DNA from: Cycas panzhihuaensis
Lineage: Eukaryota; Cycadophyta
Direction of reading: 5' to 3'
Assembly (NCBI GenBank): GCA_023213395.1
Contig: CM041465.1
Location: 29,209,741 to 29,273,740 of the forward strand
DNA length: 64,000 nt
The notes beneath the pieces are model-generated. The model saw nothing but the letters and a program-made list of their open reading frames with translations. It did no database searches and was not told the origin of the DNA. Both the position numbers and the translations under genes were made by a program. This document shows positions 1-11,810 of this stretch, piece after piece; the stretch's first letter is position 1, and every line of letters begins with the position of its first letter.

Positions 1-689
1 TCTGAGCTTCTACATAAGTCATTTTATAAATTTTAACATAGTACTAGAGCACAGATGAAGAGATCATGAAGAGACTTATTAAAACCAAGGTGAAGTATAA
101 AGATAAAGGTCTTGAGGAGACATTATATCAAAGTGACATAATAGAAGAAAAATAAGTTAAAGATGTTATATAACCCTCTACCACAAGAAGAACTAAACCA
201 TTAGCATGTGATCGAGTGACTAAAGGTTAATGCTAGTTCTTAAGTTATATGCATGAGTTGTTATGTGTATTAATAGAATTAGAGGTTATTTTCTTATTAC
301 ATAACAACTTAATACTAGGCATAAATGGTTAAACTAACACTTTCCTAAGGAGACTTGATTGGTTAGTATTAGCCATTAACCTTTGTGCATGAGTTGCTTA
401 TGTCTATTAATAGGAATTGAGGTCATTTCTTCCACAAATTATATCTTGTATAAAGGGGGTTTATCTTGCTTATTTAAAGGCCTATTTATTATAAAAGGTG
501 GTTATTGAGTCTTGTTACTTTTATGAAGGTTATACTTTGGTGCCTCCTTTTGGTGATCTTTCGTGCTCTTTGAGTAAACTTGTGCATTCATCCCTCGTAA
601 TATATCTTTCAATTTATAATAAAGTGTTATTATATTATCCAATATTTATGTGTTTATGCTTAGGTTAGAGAATTATTAGAGTAAGTTCA
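1..689 (+). repeat. 5' LTR (3' portion) of outer gypsy element Gyp-1
   Basis: The right boundary is set by a CA at 688-689 followed, after a short TTTTAAG spacer, by a primer-binding site. The left LTR boundary cannot be fixed and may lie outside the window. Inside it, a stretch at about 249-295 recurs in diverged form at about 386-430 (GCATGAGTTG, then TATTAATAG), an internal duplication. No other gene is visible in these bases. Confidence 0.55.
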
Positions 690-696
690 TTTTAAG

Positions 697-709
697 TGGT
701 ATCAGAGTG
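697..709 (+). promoter_or_regulatory. Primer-binding site of Gyp-1 (initiator tRNA-Met type)
   Basis: TGGTATCAGAGTG is complementary to the 3' end of plant initiator tRNA-Met except near its end, the usual minus-strand primer of many plant LTR retrotransposons. It fixes the + orientation of Gyp-1. Confidence 0.75.
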
Positions 710-2182
710 AGGTACCGAATCTAGTAGAAGTAGCCAAACAAATAAAAAAAGGTGGAAGAAATAGGAAAATATTCACTTACCCTTGATAAATCTCTTAAAC
801 CTTTCTTTTTACAATCTATTCTATTCAATTTATTTGGCTTTTCTATTCAAAAGTTAGCTACAAGTGGGCAATAAGAGTCAAGTCCCACATATCCCTTCCC
901 CTAGTGTCTAGGTAGAGACCTTGTGTTCAGAGTCTTTAAACATTATAGGGATCTATTGTTTTAGACTAAGCATATATAGGTACATGCATGTACATAAAGT
1001 GAAGTAGATCAAACTGCTTATATAAAACTTAGTTATGAAATTGAGCCACCATGTATCTTTGGGTATATTAGAGGACTCTTGTAGGCTCCCTTGCTTTACC
1101 TAAAATAAGAAGAACCTTCAACCATCTATCCTCTATGGTACATCAATTAGTCATTATTGCTACGAAGCTACTCCTCATGAACACCCTAGTACAATTATCA
1201 TAACTATGAGTATGAATTTTCTCTATAGTTAGTACCATGAGAAATTGGACCAAGTAGTAGTAACAATTGGGAAGTTTATTAAAGGGCATGTAGAATGAGG
1301 TATAATATTATTTTTAAGCCTTAGATACTTTTATATCCCTATAGTTGTAAATCTGCCCAAAGAAGAGGGTTATACAAATAATAAAAAAGTGAATTCCTTT
1401 AAAGTAATCTAAGACGATTATACTTTTATTTGAGATCCCAAGACTATTGAATTCTCAAGATAGATCAAAAGCATAATATTGAAGTTGCAACATCTACATA
1501 ATGACAATGCATGCATTATGGCCATGATAACACGATTATTCTAACCTATAGTACATAGACGATAATAGAACATTAAAGAATTTTTTTGTCTAAAACTTTA
1601 ACTTAAATTCTATTCGTCATACCTAGTCTTCGCTTAGAGTCTATCATCCAAAAAAAAAAAGAAAAAAAAAAAGAGAAAAATAGTCTACAGGGTCACTTTT
1701 GTGAATACTTCTCTAATTTAGACAAAACCTACACTAATATACTTGAAATTAGAAAGAAATTTCTATATCTATAAAATTATCCTACAAATTAATAGGTCTT
1801 ATTTTGATTAACATGTCACATTGGTCATTTTTTATTAGGGTAAATTTAATCATCAGTTTCAAGATATAATGATATATAAGCACGTCATAGGCCCCACTGC
1901 CCAACTTCCACCCTCAAAACTTACCTATACCATTTTGATGAGTACTTCATAATTATCTTAATGCTCTAGGTGATATTATTATGTATTTTTTAGGGTCAAT
2001 AGGCTATAAACACCTCCCTACCCCACCTCCTCCGCCCCCCCAAAAAAAAAGAAAGAAAAAAAATTCCTACCCAGTTGCATTAATTTCCAACTTCCTAATA
2101 TCCAATTCTATTTACCTTTTCTCTCCCTTTGTGCATACCTTTCTTCTTATTTATCCCTTTTCTTATAATTTGATTCCTTTAG
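710..2182 (+). other. Untranslated leader region of Gyp-1, no gene seen
   Basis: AT-rich sequence with frequent stops in all frames, including an A-rich run at about 1650-1680 and a C/A-rich run near 2030-2060. It lies between the PBS and the first gag-like codons. I see no other feature. Confidence 0.4.
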
Positions 2183-3700
2183 GCATGACACAGGATTCAA
2201 CATCTATGGCACCTACATAGGCAGAGTATATTTAGACCTTGAAACTCTAATTCCAAGAAATATTTGGTAATATCAATACATTAAACAAAGGGCTAATTAA
2301 TTTAGATCAATAGGTTAAGGATTGAAAATTGAAATATGACTCATTTGAAAAGAAATAAGACTCAATGGATAGAAAGCTAGATAAAATATTTTAATAGATG
2401 TAAGCAAATCATTACACCCTATCCTTAAGTCCATCCATCTCTTATAATTTAGAACCACCACTAACATTCACTCCACAATAAACACTAGCTAATCATAAGA
2501 TCACCATATCAACCTTTGACCCAGATCTCAATAGGGATTCTATTTGAAACAAAATTAGTAAATTGGAGTTATACTTTGTCTTAAATCCCATACCCATCAT
2601 AGAACAATTGATCTTTATTTCAATCCACTTAGATGAGAAATCCTATCATTGGTTCTAGTAGTGTAGTCAAGAGAATCTAATAAACCAAATATGTGACCTC
2701 TTCTCTAAGAGTTTTTAAAAATAGTATAATGACACATGGAATTAAACCTTTTTTAGCTAGTTGACAAGACTCAGACATACAACTTTAGTTGACCCATACA
2801 CCAATGAGTTTTAGGCACTATAAAATTAGGCATTTCAACTAATTGATGTCAAAAATCTCATTGATATTTATAATTCTAGTCTCAAGGAGCATATTTATAT
2901 GAATTTAAAAATTATTACCTTATTTTTCTTAAAGGATATTACATCCAAAGTAAGGGTAATTAAAGTAGAATTTGTGGTAAAATGTTCAACCACTTTTAAG
3001 AGAGACTATTCATGGTCCTAACAACCCTATCAATTTAACCAACAACATCAATATTCTTAATCAAATAAACACTAATGACTAGCTCCATAATCCTCTTTAG
3101 GTCTAGTTCATATTCCATCAGTGGAAGTTGATCATTATCTAAACATTGGCCTCTATGTTAAGTACTAAGAAAAGTGGGTTCCTAGTTGCACAAAAGTGTA
3201 TAAGGTAAGGTGCATGATCTTCACCCTTGACCTTAATATTGATGAGGATTTTGAAGTTGAAATTGAACCCAAACCTAAGGATGAACCCTGTCAACAATCT
3301 CTCTAATCTATTTCCTAGTTAGATGTGTCCCTATTAGTAGTTTCTTTCTCATCCTACCCTGAACCACTCCACATAAAAAACACCCTGTGAGAGACACCCA
3401 TATTAATAATGATCAATAGTGGCACATTATTAAATTTCATAGACACGTCTATGTCTCAATAGTTAAACTTGTATATTATCTCAAAAATAGGATTCACCTA
3501 TCCTTTACTTGGGTATAAAACCTTACACTATATAGGTACCACAGAAAATCTTTATCTTTAAATTGGTACCTATTAACTCATATCTAATTTTTGTGCCTTA
3601 TATATAGGAGGATTTGATGACATCCTTAGAGTCCAATGGTTCCAGATGTTGGGTACTTATAAGATGAATAATTCTTCTACAAACCCATTGATCTAATCTA
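2183..3700 (+). pseudogene. Gyp-1 gag and aspartic protease remnant (Ty3/gypsy)
   Basis: A gag-like start (ATGACACAGGATTC) is near 2186. Around 2540-2990 a broken frame resembles gypsy capsid (KLELYFVLNPIP, later DEKSYHW). Near 3160-3230 a decayed zinc-knuckle-like stretch (CYVKY, KWVPSC) precedes the protease. The protease is recognisable at about 3410-3660: NSGTLLNFID stands where gypsy proteases have DSGATHNFI, so the catalytic Asp reads Asn, and VQWFQMLGTY matches the C-terminal VLGVQWLxxLG motif. Many stops make this a dead copy. Order and motifs suggest a chromovirus-like gypsy element, but the clade is an inference. Confidence 0.55.
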
Positions 3701-3929
3701 AGAATTAGATGGGACAAACGAATAAATTGTATAGGATCCAATCACCACCTAACCAACTTGTATCACCTAATCAAATATATAAATATTTAAATAATATCAA
3801 TTACATCATTTACATTAACAACATTCAGACTATTGTAAATATTCATCCTCTTATATAAACTCTCCTCAATAAATATCAATCCATATTTTCCCCCATTCTA
3901 ACCACTACCCCACTAGACTAAAGGTTTTA

Positions 3930-4218
3930 CCATGTGATTGAACTCAAATTACTATATGACCCTATTAACCTTTAGTCTTATAGGAATTCATATTTTTAAA
4001 AGAATAAAATTGAGAAGATAACAAACAAATTAATAGATATGGGCATCATTCAACCCAATAAAAGCCCATACACCACTCATATTATCTTGGTAAGGAAAAA
4101 AGATAGAGCCTTCTAGATTTGTGTCAATTATTGGGAACTTAATAAGATCATAATAAAAGATAAATTTTCCACTTGAATTGATGACATGCTTGATGAGATA
4201 CATATGATAATAATATTC
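3930..4218 (+). pseudogene. Gyp-1 reverse transcriptase, N-terminal part
   Basis: The translation contains the gypsy RT signatures IEKITNKLIDMGIIQPNKSP, ILVRKKDRAF and ICVNYWELNKI, equivalent to VKKKDGSWRFCVDYRALN in intact elements. In-frame stops are present. The reading runs to ATATTC at 4218, where the small element Lk is inserted; it continues at 7743 as FSKLDL with one target-site copy counted. The split gene and the duplicated target show that Lk jumped into an existing RT gene. Confidence 0.75.
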
Positions 4219-4525
4219 TAATAGGTGTAATACCCAATTATATATTATCCCTATGTAATCTCTCTCTATTTATTTATATTTTTATATTAGAAGCTATGGG
4301 CTACATAGAGATATGTGCCATCTCTAAGTTGACCAATTGGGTTCTCTTACTAATGGTGAGCATGTACTATACATATGTACTATTTTATTCTTTTTAATTT
4401 GAGTTTTAGCCAACTCTCCATATATGATGCTCATTTGTGTACATACTTTATCTTACTTGTATTTTATTGCTTTATCTTTTACTCATTATTAGATGTTGTG
4501 TATATTACATTTTCAATTATTAATA
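4219..4525 (+). repeat. 5' LTR of Lk
   Basis: It aligns along its length with 7432-7742; both begin TAATAGGTGTAATACCCAAT and share the ACATAGAGATRTGTGCC and ATGGTGAGCAT blocks. The right end is set by the adjacent PBS. Confidence 0.8.
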
Positions 4526-4538
4526 TAGTATCAAAGCT
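4526..4538 (+). promoter_or_regulatory. Primer-binding site of Lk
   Basis: TAGTATCAAAGCT is a decayed form of the initiator tRNA-Met complement TGGTATCAGAGC and abuts the 5' LTR, giving Lk the + orientation. Confidence 0.6.
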
Positions 4539-7417
4539 TAAGGCTCAATTCTTAGAGGCATCATTGTAAACCCTAGTACATGTTATCCTTATTTTGATCT
4601 TTTAAGCCTTGTCAATTTTTTGATATGCCTGCTTTAAGACATTAGTCACTTGAAGGATTATTTCAAGTTATCTGAATCTATCTTATGCACATTTTGTTAT
4701 GGGATTGTTACCAACTTTTGAGGAGCTATTTTAAGGATTTTTTTTATAGTTGTTTTGAAGCCTGTTTAAGTTGCTCAAGTGGACATTTTATGTGTATGTG
4801 ATGCTATAATAATATTGCATGCAGGTTCTTCATAATGAAAGTCCACAGAAAATTCCTTATGCAGATTCTAATTAATATTTAACCATCTCCTTTACATGTT
4901 AGTAGACAAGAATGCAACAAGATAATTAATAGAAATTAAGAGAGTCCTTCTTGGCTAGGAGTGACTCCATTTTGAAAGGATGTACAGATTTACAGGTGAA
5001 TAAATGTCAAAAATATTTTTCTACCGATATGTACTCTTCTTGTGCTACTTACTATATTGAAAAAAATGCAAAAAAATAATTATGTTTATGGCCTTCAATA
5101 TTTGGCCTATGTTTTTATGTATTTGCAAAAAAAAAAAAAAAACCAAGGAGGGACTTGCCAAATTTATCTATTGGGTGGAGGAGATTCTCATGATCTATAT
5201 CTAGGTGGAGAATCAAATAATTTCTATCTAAGTGAACTTGTCTAGGTAAAGTTGAGTCCCATGATTAGCATATGGATGTAAAAGAATCTGGTGATCTACT
5301 TCTGAAAGAAGAAGAAAATGTTCTAAGAAGTATTTGAAGCTAGTACTAGTTCTTGAAATATGGGGTGATGGTTTACAATATATATCTTTATATGATTCCA
5401 TATCTTTGTTGTAGCTAAAGCCACTATTGCTAAAGCGAATTTACATATCTTCTTGTACTTGAAAGGCGTCTATCTTCTAATTCAATGATTGAAAATAATT
5501 AATTGAACTCCTTGAGTTTTGTTATATCTTCAGGTTATAATGTGTATGGAAGGAATCGTATAGGGAGTAATGAGGCCTTGCATCTAATCATGGGTATTCT
5601 TGTAAAGCTTGTCATAAGCTCTCAGATAACCTAATTTAGGATCCACCTTCCTTTCTTCATCTATCAATACATGTTTTACAAATATGGCATCTCTCTACCC
5701 TCTATTATTTCCTGCTAACTACAATAAAATTGGATTGCCAATGAGAATTTATAAAATAGAATGATCAGAGGGTAGAATAATCATAAAGAATGGCGATGTC
5801 CTTGAGTTAATGGGGTAGGATGAAAATCTACAATCTAAGTAGATTGTTGTAGTAGTGAATTACATCATTATAGTAGGTAGAGCAACCACTTTCATTGAAA
5901 TCATTAGCTGGATGATGAAAAATGTAAGCCAAAATGGTTGGCAAACTTGAGGCCTGACGTTACTGACTAGAATCGTTCTTGCACCCTCATTGTATAATGC
6001 CTAGATAATTGTTGCAATAGATCTCATAACCCTAGGAAGGATGGCCTATTTGACTTACTCAATGCTGAGTATAAGGCTCTTATAGCCATAGTTGAAGTTG
6101 ATGTCACCATCTTGTGTGTAAATCCCTGTGTTGAATACCTCTATCATTGGAAGATAGCACATCAGGTTATGTGCCTTGATGCTGGTGAGGACCTGCTACT
6201 TGTAGACCTTTAATGATGAATAGAGATCCATCGTTTCCCCCTATGCAACCCCATAAGTAATTCGAAGAGGACGTATAACACAAATCAATGGTGATACAGA
6301 GATAGTACAATGGTGGCCACTCGAATTGATGGCGATATAGAGATAATTCAATTGTGGCTACTTGAGCATAATGTTGAAACCCTAAATTATTTTAGGGATT
6401 TTTTTAAATTATTAAATTTAAAGTTTTTTTAATATTTTATTAGGCGTAGATGTGATTTATCTTCTAAATCCATCCTTTTTTTTTTATATATTTAAAAGGT
6501 TAAATTAAACTGTACTGGACAATAGATTTGAGTCTATAGAGACCCCTAAACACTTAGCACTGGGTCACATGAGATTCCCACATAGCTAGATACCAGTAGC
6601 TAAATGGCCTTAACACCTATTTTTTCACCTTTTATAGAGTGCTCTTTATAGTTTTGACTATATCTTAAGCTAAGGGGTTCCTTTTTTAGTCCCATATGTT
6701 GCATTGGGTTTGTAAGAAAAAGACCTTTTATTTGGAGTTATTTCCATGAAGAAATTTCAATTCAAAATCACACGTTTATGTTTTTCTTCATTTTTTTTAG
6801 CTTCTTCAAGAATATATTGTATTTTCAAGGCTCCATGATGTGATGCACCCTAAATGGGAGGGATGGCATGTACCAAGGTCTAATTTTTTGGATCTTGAGA
6901 GCCCATTGAGTTTCATTTTAAGCTTTACTATATGAGAGAGAGTCATTTATATAACAATTTAAGTCACATCTATTCTTTTAAGTTATGTATTAACTTTTAT
7001 TACTAGTTTTTTTTTGCCCATTAAGGTAAAATTAAGGCCATAGAGCCTATTGTATTTCTGGCCATTAAATGTCGAAGAAGTGATAGTCCTATTTAACAAG
7101 AGCTAGGACATACATTTAGAAGTTACTCTTTCCACTTACACATTTTTCACTTGAAGACTGTTTGCATTCCCATATAAGCAAGGGGTGGGATCACTTTACA
7201 TCTACTCTTACTAGAACTAATTAATCCACATATGCAAAGGGAGTTCTTGCTCAATTGGTGGTTGTAGTGGTTAGTGACTCATGCATTTTGGTAGATGGAC
7301 TTCACTTCATATGGACATTGGTAACTCACATATTCTATTGCAGTAGGTTTTAATCCAACATACTTTTGAAGACTCAAGCTTTATTATTTGATGTGACAAT
7401 CATTTATATAATTGATT
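4539..7417 (+). other. Internal region of Lk, no recognised gene
   Basis: About 2.9 kb of AT-rich DNA without a convincing coding region. A 16-base A run lies at about 5128-5143. A reading frame near 6064-6120 (AEYKALIAIVE) weakly recalls copia RNase H but has no support around it. Two GGTGGCCAC/ATTGATGG-like segments near 6275-6365 form a short imperfect repeat. Confidence 0.45.
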
Positions 7418-7457
7418 ATTATAGGGGGAAATAATAGGTGTAATACCCAATTATATA
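7405..7457 (+). other. Inverted repeat bracketing the Lk polypurine tract/3' LTR junction
   Basis: Left arm TATATAATTG (7405-7414) pairs perfectly with CAATTATATA (7448-7457). An inner pair TATTAT/ATAATA encloses the purine tract GGGGGAAA. Analogous structures occur in other elements here with different arm sequences. Confidence 0.6.
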
Positions 7458-7742
7458 TTATCCCTATACAATCCCTCTCTCTATTTATTTTTCTTTTTAT
7501 ATTAGAGGTTGTGGGTCACATAGAGATGTGTGCCACCTCTAAGTTAACTAATAAGGTTCTTTGACTAATGGTGAGCATATACTATAAGTATGTACTCTTT
7601 TATTCTCTTTAATTTAAGTTTTCGTCAATTCTCCACATATGGTGTTCATTTGTATACATACTTCATCTTACTTGTATTTTATTATTTTATCTTTTACTCA
7701 CCATTAGATGTCTTATATGCATTACATTTTTAATTTCTAACA
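7432..7742 (+). repeat. 3' LTR of Lk
   Basis: Counterpart of 4219-4525, ending TAACA at 7742 and followed by the second TATTC target copy at 7743-7747. Confidence 0.8.
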
Positions 7743-7953
7743 TATTCTCCAAATTAGATCTTTAATTTGGCTATTACCAAATCCTTAGTACCCTCGAGGA
7801 CCATATTCTAAAATTGCCTTTAGAAAGTATTACACGTATTTTAAATTCTAAGTGATGTCTTTTAGACTTTATAATAGCTGAAAAATATTCTAAGCACTAA
7901 TGAATAAATTCTTCAGCCCTTACCTTTGTAAATTTGTAATTATTTTTTCCTGA
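7743..7953 (+). pseudogene. Gyp-1 reverse transcriptase, middle part
   Basis: The RT frame interrupted at 4218 resumes: FSKLDL, then AFRKYYTYFKF and VMSFRLYNS (matching [22 protein letters not shown]-type sequence), then ALMNKFFSPYLCKFVIIFS, which leads into the catalytic DD motif. It stops exactly there, where a Cop-A LTR fragment begins. The rest of RT and the start of RNase H are missing from the window, so a deletion accompanied or followed the Cop-A insertion. Confidence 0.75.
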
Positions 7954-8020
7954 TAGGTGCCCTAAAGTTACATTGAATACAAATATATTATATATAAAAG
8001 TATCATTACATGTTTTAACA
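7954..8020 (-). repeat. Truncated 3' LTR of Cop-A
   Basis: AGGTGCCCTAAAGTTACATT and the following bases, ending ATTACATGTTTTAACA, match the right end of the LTR at 59902-60283 (GGTGTCCTAAAGTTATATT ... ATTACATGTTTTAA). Only the last ~67 of ~380 bp remain. A purine tract (GAGGGAGGG on the minus strand) follows at 8021. Confidence 0.6.
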
Positions 8021-9395
8021 CCCTCCCTCAATGACAACTTCATTGGATTTGATGCCAAGGTGATGCCTGAACCTTTTAAACTTTGGTTTTCCAAGTGCTT
8101 TGGTGAAGATATCTACAACTTGGTCTTCAATTAGTTGGTAGATAAGGTCAACTTCTCTATTTTAAACATGCTCATGGATGAAGTGATGGTGGACCTCTAT
8201 GTGTTTAGTTATAGAATGGAAAATAAGATTTTTTTTCTATCTTCAACACACTTTGGTTGTCATAATAGAGAATGGAATTTGAAGCTTATTGAAGTCTAAA
8301 CTCAACAAGAATCATTCTAAGCCAAATTAACTCTATGGTGGTATATACAACTACTTTATATTTAGCTTTGGCAGAGGATGGAGTAATATTAGGTTGTTTC
8401 TTACATCTCTAGGAGATTATAATTGAGTCTATGTCAAAACAATATCTTGATATTGAATGGCATATATCTTAGTAACCTACCCAAACAACATTTGTGTAAC
8501 CTTTTAGGATAGAAGATTTAGTTTGGTTATAGTCACGTCACAGCTGATATATACCACAAATATACTTGAGGATTCTAGATATGACCTTCTAATGGGATAC
8601 TTTAGGTTGCAATAAGTAACTGAAACAAATCTCAATTGTATAAGAAATGTCCGAACGAGTGTGACCAAGGTAGATGAGACTCCCAACCAATTACCGATAT
8701 AATGTGGGATCAAAGGGCTTTCTTTATTCGTCTAAGTTAAGCTTGGTTCTTATTTCTATTAGAGTTGGTGTAGGCTTATAGTTAGTCATTTTAAACCACT
8801 ACAAGAATTTATTAGAGTACCTAGATTGTGATAGGAATACGTGTCTTGGTTCTGACCATACTTCAATGCCAAGGGAATAGTAAAGCAATCTAAGATCTAT
8901 CATCTCAAAGTTACTTTTGAGTTCTGATTGTAACCAAACCATAACTTCATTATCATTACCCATGATTGCTAAGTCATCCATATAAAACATAATGATTATG
9001 ATTAAGTTACCTCTAATTCAAATATATAGGTCTGAATTAGAGGGTGAAAAAGTCAATGGGCTTTATAAAAAATGCATTAATCTTTACATACTAGGTATAT
9101 AGTGTCTACTTCAATACATATAGGGCTTTTCTGAGTTTGCAAACTAGGTGTTCTTTTCTAAGAACAACATAGCCAGGAGGTTGTTTCAAGAAAACCTCTT
9201 TTGTGAGCTCTCCATTTAGGAAAAGCTCTATTCACCTCCATTTGGTATATGGGCCAGTTGAATTGAGCTGCAAGAGACATAACCAAATGGAAAATGGTCA
9301 TGTTGGCTACCAGTGCAAAAGTCTCATCATTGTCTATCCCCACTAGTTGTTTAAAACCTCTTATATCTAAATGAGTTTTGTGATGCTCCATAGTG
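8021..9395 (-). pseudogene. Cop-A reverse transcriptase and RNase H
   Basis: Minus strand. The RT N-terminal part (9391-9158) reads GIDNDETFALVANMTIFHLV and FNWPIYQMEVNRAF, matching copia DETFAPVxxMxTIR and DVKxAFLNG. The catalytic block at about 8990-8950 reads MFYMDDLAIMGND (YMDD present) followed by FEMIDLRLLYYSLGIEV. RNase H traces at 8500-8200 include KAKYKVVVYTTIELIWL and YYDNQSVLK. Frameshifts and stops separate these blocks. Typical copia order RT then RNase H. Confidence 0.8.
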
Positions 9396-10846
9396 CCATC
9401 TACATGGAATTTATCTTATAAATCCATCAATAGTTAATTGGCTTCTTACTAGGTGGTAGTTCTATTAGCTCCTATGTGTCATTCTTATGGATAGAATTCA
9501 TCTCTCCATATATTGTGAGTTTCTACATTTGGTCTTTAATTGCCTTCTCAAACATGGAAGGCTTAGAGGTCTTAAGGACATATATCATTAAGGAAAATTT
9601 AGTGGAGCATCTCATTTTAGACTCTCTTTGGGGAGCTATGGGAGGAGGAGGGGCATCCTTTAGCAATTGTTGAACCCAATTAGGAGGTGGTTAAAAGCTG
9701 GTGGCCTCCACCTAAAGATCATTAACTTATAGAGGTGGCATTGATGTTCTAACATCTGATGTAGATGTTGAGGTTGCTAAGGCTAAGATAAACCTAGTCT
9801 GTAGGAGGATATGGGTGATGATGGCTCTAGAATTGGTACAAAAGGCACTTTAGGTGCACCAACATCATTTTCTACTACAAACTAAATTTGTGAGAGATCT
9901 AGGTCTTGAGTATTTTTAGCAAATATTACATCCCAAGTAGTGTAGACTTGGTTTCTAATAGTGCCATAAACTTTATAAACTTTGAATCTGGGTACATACT
10001 TAAGGAAAATGAACTTGAGACTTTTATCATCCAATTTCTTCCTATTCTCCTTGGAGATGAATTTGTAGGTTGTACATCCAAATGTCCTTAGATAAGAAAC
10101 TATTGATTTAATGCTTAACTAAGCCTCCTTAGAGGTGATGTCTCTAACTACTACTATTGCACTTATATTAGTTAGATAAGAAATAGTTAATATGGCTTCA
10201 ACTCAAAACTTAGTAGTAAGATTTACAACACTTAACATGGCTTTTGCTTTATTCACCAATATTTGATTTATTCTTTCTTCTACACCATTTTATTAAGGTG
10301 TATGAGGAGTTGAGAATTGGCATTTGATGATATATTATTTTCAAAAGTTGATGAATTAGTTTGATATATACTCTCCTCCATTTTCAGATCTTAGGATCTT
10401 CATGTGCATGCCACATTTATTTTCTATCTTAGCCTTGAATTCTTTAAACTTTTCAAAGGCTCAAAACTTATCCCAAAGGAAGTTGACCTATACCTTCCTA
10501 GAATAATCATTTATAAATATTGTGAAAAACATATTTCTATTGAGAGAAGGAGTTGATATGGGCTCATAAATGTCTGAGTAGACCAATCCTAATGGTTTAG
10601 AGGCTCTTCATGCTTTCTTTGATGGGAATCACTCTCTATGCTATTTGCCCACTAAGTAGGCCTCACAAATGCATTTGTTTCTCATGATGACTAGAAGTCC
10701 ATATACCATATGTAGCTTAGACATGAGATTTAATCTCTACATGTTTAGGTGACCAAGTTGTTAATGCTAAAGTTGGTTCTTAGTGCTATTAGAGGTGATT
10801 TTTCCTTTAGAATATGAGCATTCATCTTGATCTTGATTAAGGGGTG
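9396..10846 (-). pseudogene. Cop-A integrase and integrase-RT linker
   Basis: Minus strand. Next to Cop-B the pre-integrase motif reads LGHLNM, then CEAYLVGK-HRE, a decayed zinc-binding C..C..GK.HR. The catalytic core shows MKILRSENGGEY (DNGGEY-like, second Asp changed to Glu) near 10390 and NGVEERINQI (third catalytic Glu kept) near 10280. The C-terminal part near 10100-9950 reads KLDDKSLKFIFLKYVP. The linker up to ~9480 holds decayed RT start. Stops are frequent. The 5' part of the gene lies at 30016 and beyond, split by Cop-B. Confidence 0.75.
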
Positions 10847-10851
10847 GGTCT

Positions 10852-11067
10852 TATTAGAGTATAATATTTTATCTTAGGATATTTAAGGGGTAATATTATG
10901 AGACCCTTGTTATGTAACTCACATTAGAGGATTAAACACTTGGTTACCATATGCCATCTATAGAATTTTTAGTTACAATCTATTATGTATATTTAAGGGA
11001 ACAATCCCTTCCTTAATAACATAGAACAACAAGCCATTTTCTATAATTATGATCTTAGATTTTAACA
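10852..11067 (+). repeat. 5' LTR of Cop-B
   Basis: TATTAGAGTATAATATTTTA ... GATTTTAACA, the same length as 29795-30010 and similar throughout (GGATATTTAAGGG, GAGACCCTT, TATGTATATTTAAGGGA). The initial TG has become TA. Confidence 0.85.
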
Positions 11068-11069
11068 TT

Positions 11070-11080
11070 ATGTTAGATCC
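11070..11080 (+). promoter_or_regulatory. Decayed primer-binding site of Cop-B
   Basis: ATGTTAGATCC, three bases after the LTR end, resembles TGGTATCAGAGCC with changes. Its position supports the call more than its sequence. Confidence 0.4.
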
Positions 11081-11800
11081 AATTAATTTGACTGTCTGAG
11101 AAGAAAAAAAGAAGAGGAAGTTTAGTCAATGTGAATGATACTGAATCCATATCTAGAGGCTAAAGAACTAAGAGGAAAAAGAAGAAGTTGAATTTTTCTA
11201 GAGAAGAAAAGAGACCATAGATTTTGAACTGTATGAATGTGTACGGATAGCAAATTTTTAAGGTGCTCATAATTATATGAAAATTGACTAACAAGTAGAT
11301 CGTGATTTGGATATAATTTCTTTCAACTAACTCGAAGTCATTAAAGGTTATCTCAAGGTAGTTTTGGTCCCTTTACTAGTCTACATGGATTTGTCATGTC
11401 CACATTAATTTATACAAAAGTCTCATAAAATCCTAGGTAAATCTACTTGTAATCTTTATGTGTTAGTAATATAAAGATAATAAAATAGATTTTATTAAAT
11501 TCAACTAAGGATTTTTTAGTTTGGAGTATTTTTATCCAAAATCCTAGCCACCCATTTTCAGTTTTTGGGCTTATTTTCTCCTAAACAAAAGATTGTTTTG
11601 GGAAAATAATTGTAGATATATAATCCTCATTAAAAAATCTTTCAATCAATGTATACTTTATACCAATCCATACAATTAGGGTTCTCTACAAAAATCTGTG
11701 TATTTGTATAGTTAGACCTTCTCAAACTCTATTTTTTCCTCTGAAAATACCCTCATCAATCTTAGCTCTTTCTGATCAGGACAAGTTATTAGACACCAAC
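11081..11800 (+). other. Leader of Cop-B
   Basis: Region between PBS and gag with stops in all frames. Phrases such as TTTCTAGAGAAGAAAAGAGACC resemble leaders of related copia elements here. No gene seen. Confidence 0.4.
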
Positions 11801-11810
11801 TACCATATAT

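Larger units (their letters stand above)
4219..7742 (+). mobile_element. Lk: small LTR retrotransposon without recognisable pol, nested in Gyp-1 RT
   Basis: Two LTRs of about 307 and 311 bp flank about 2.9 kb. The 5-bp duplication TATTC is at 4214-4218 and 7743-7747. LTR ends read TAATA...TAACA, a mutated TGTTA...TAACA. A PBS follows the left LTR and a purine tract (GGGGGAAA) precedes the right LTR. I find no gag or pol domain, only short spurious reading frames, so it looks non-autonomous (LARD/TRIM-like in concept, intermediate in size). Confidence 0.8.

Noticed and set aside
1981-2220. 79-codon frame with poly-Pro/Lys
   Set aside because: Produced by C-rich and A-rich runs; its last codons coincide with the start of gag but the rest is leader.
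6064-6160. RNase H-like AEYKALIAIVE in Lk interior
   Set aside because: Too short, no neighbouring RT or RNase H motifs, stops soon after.
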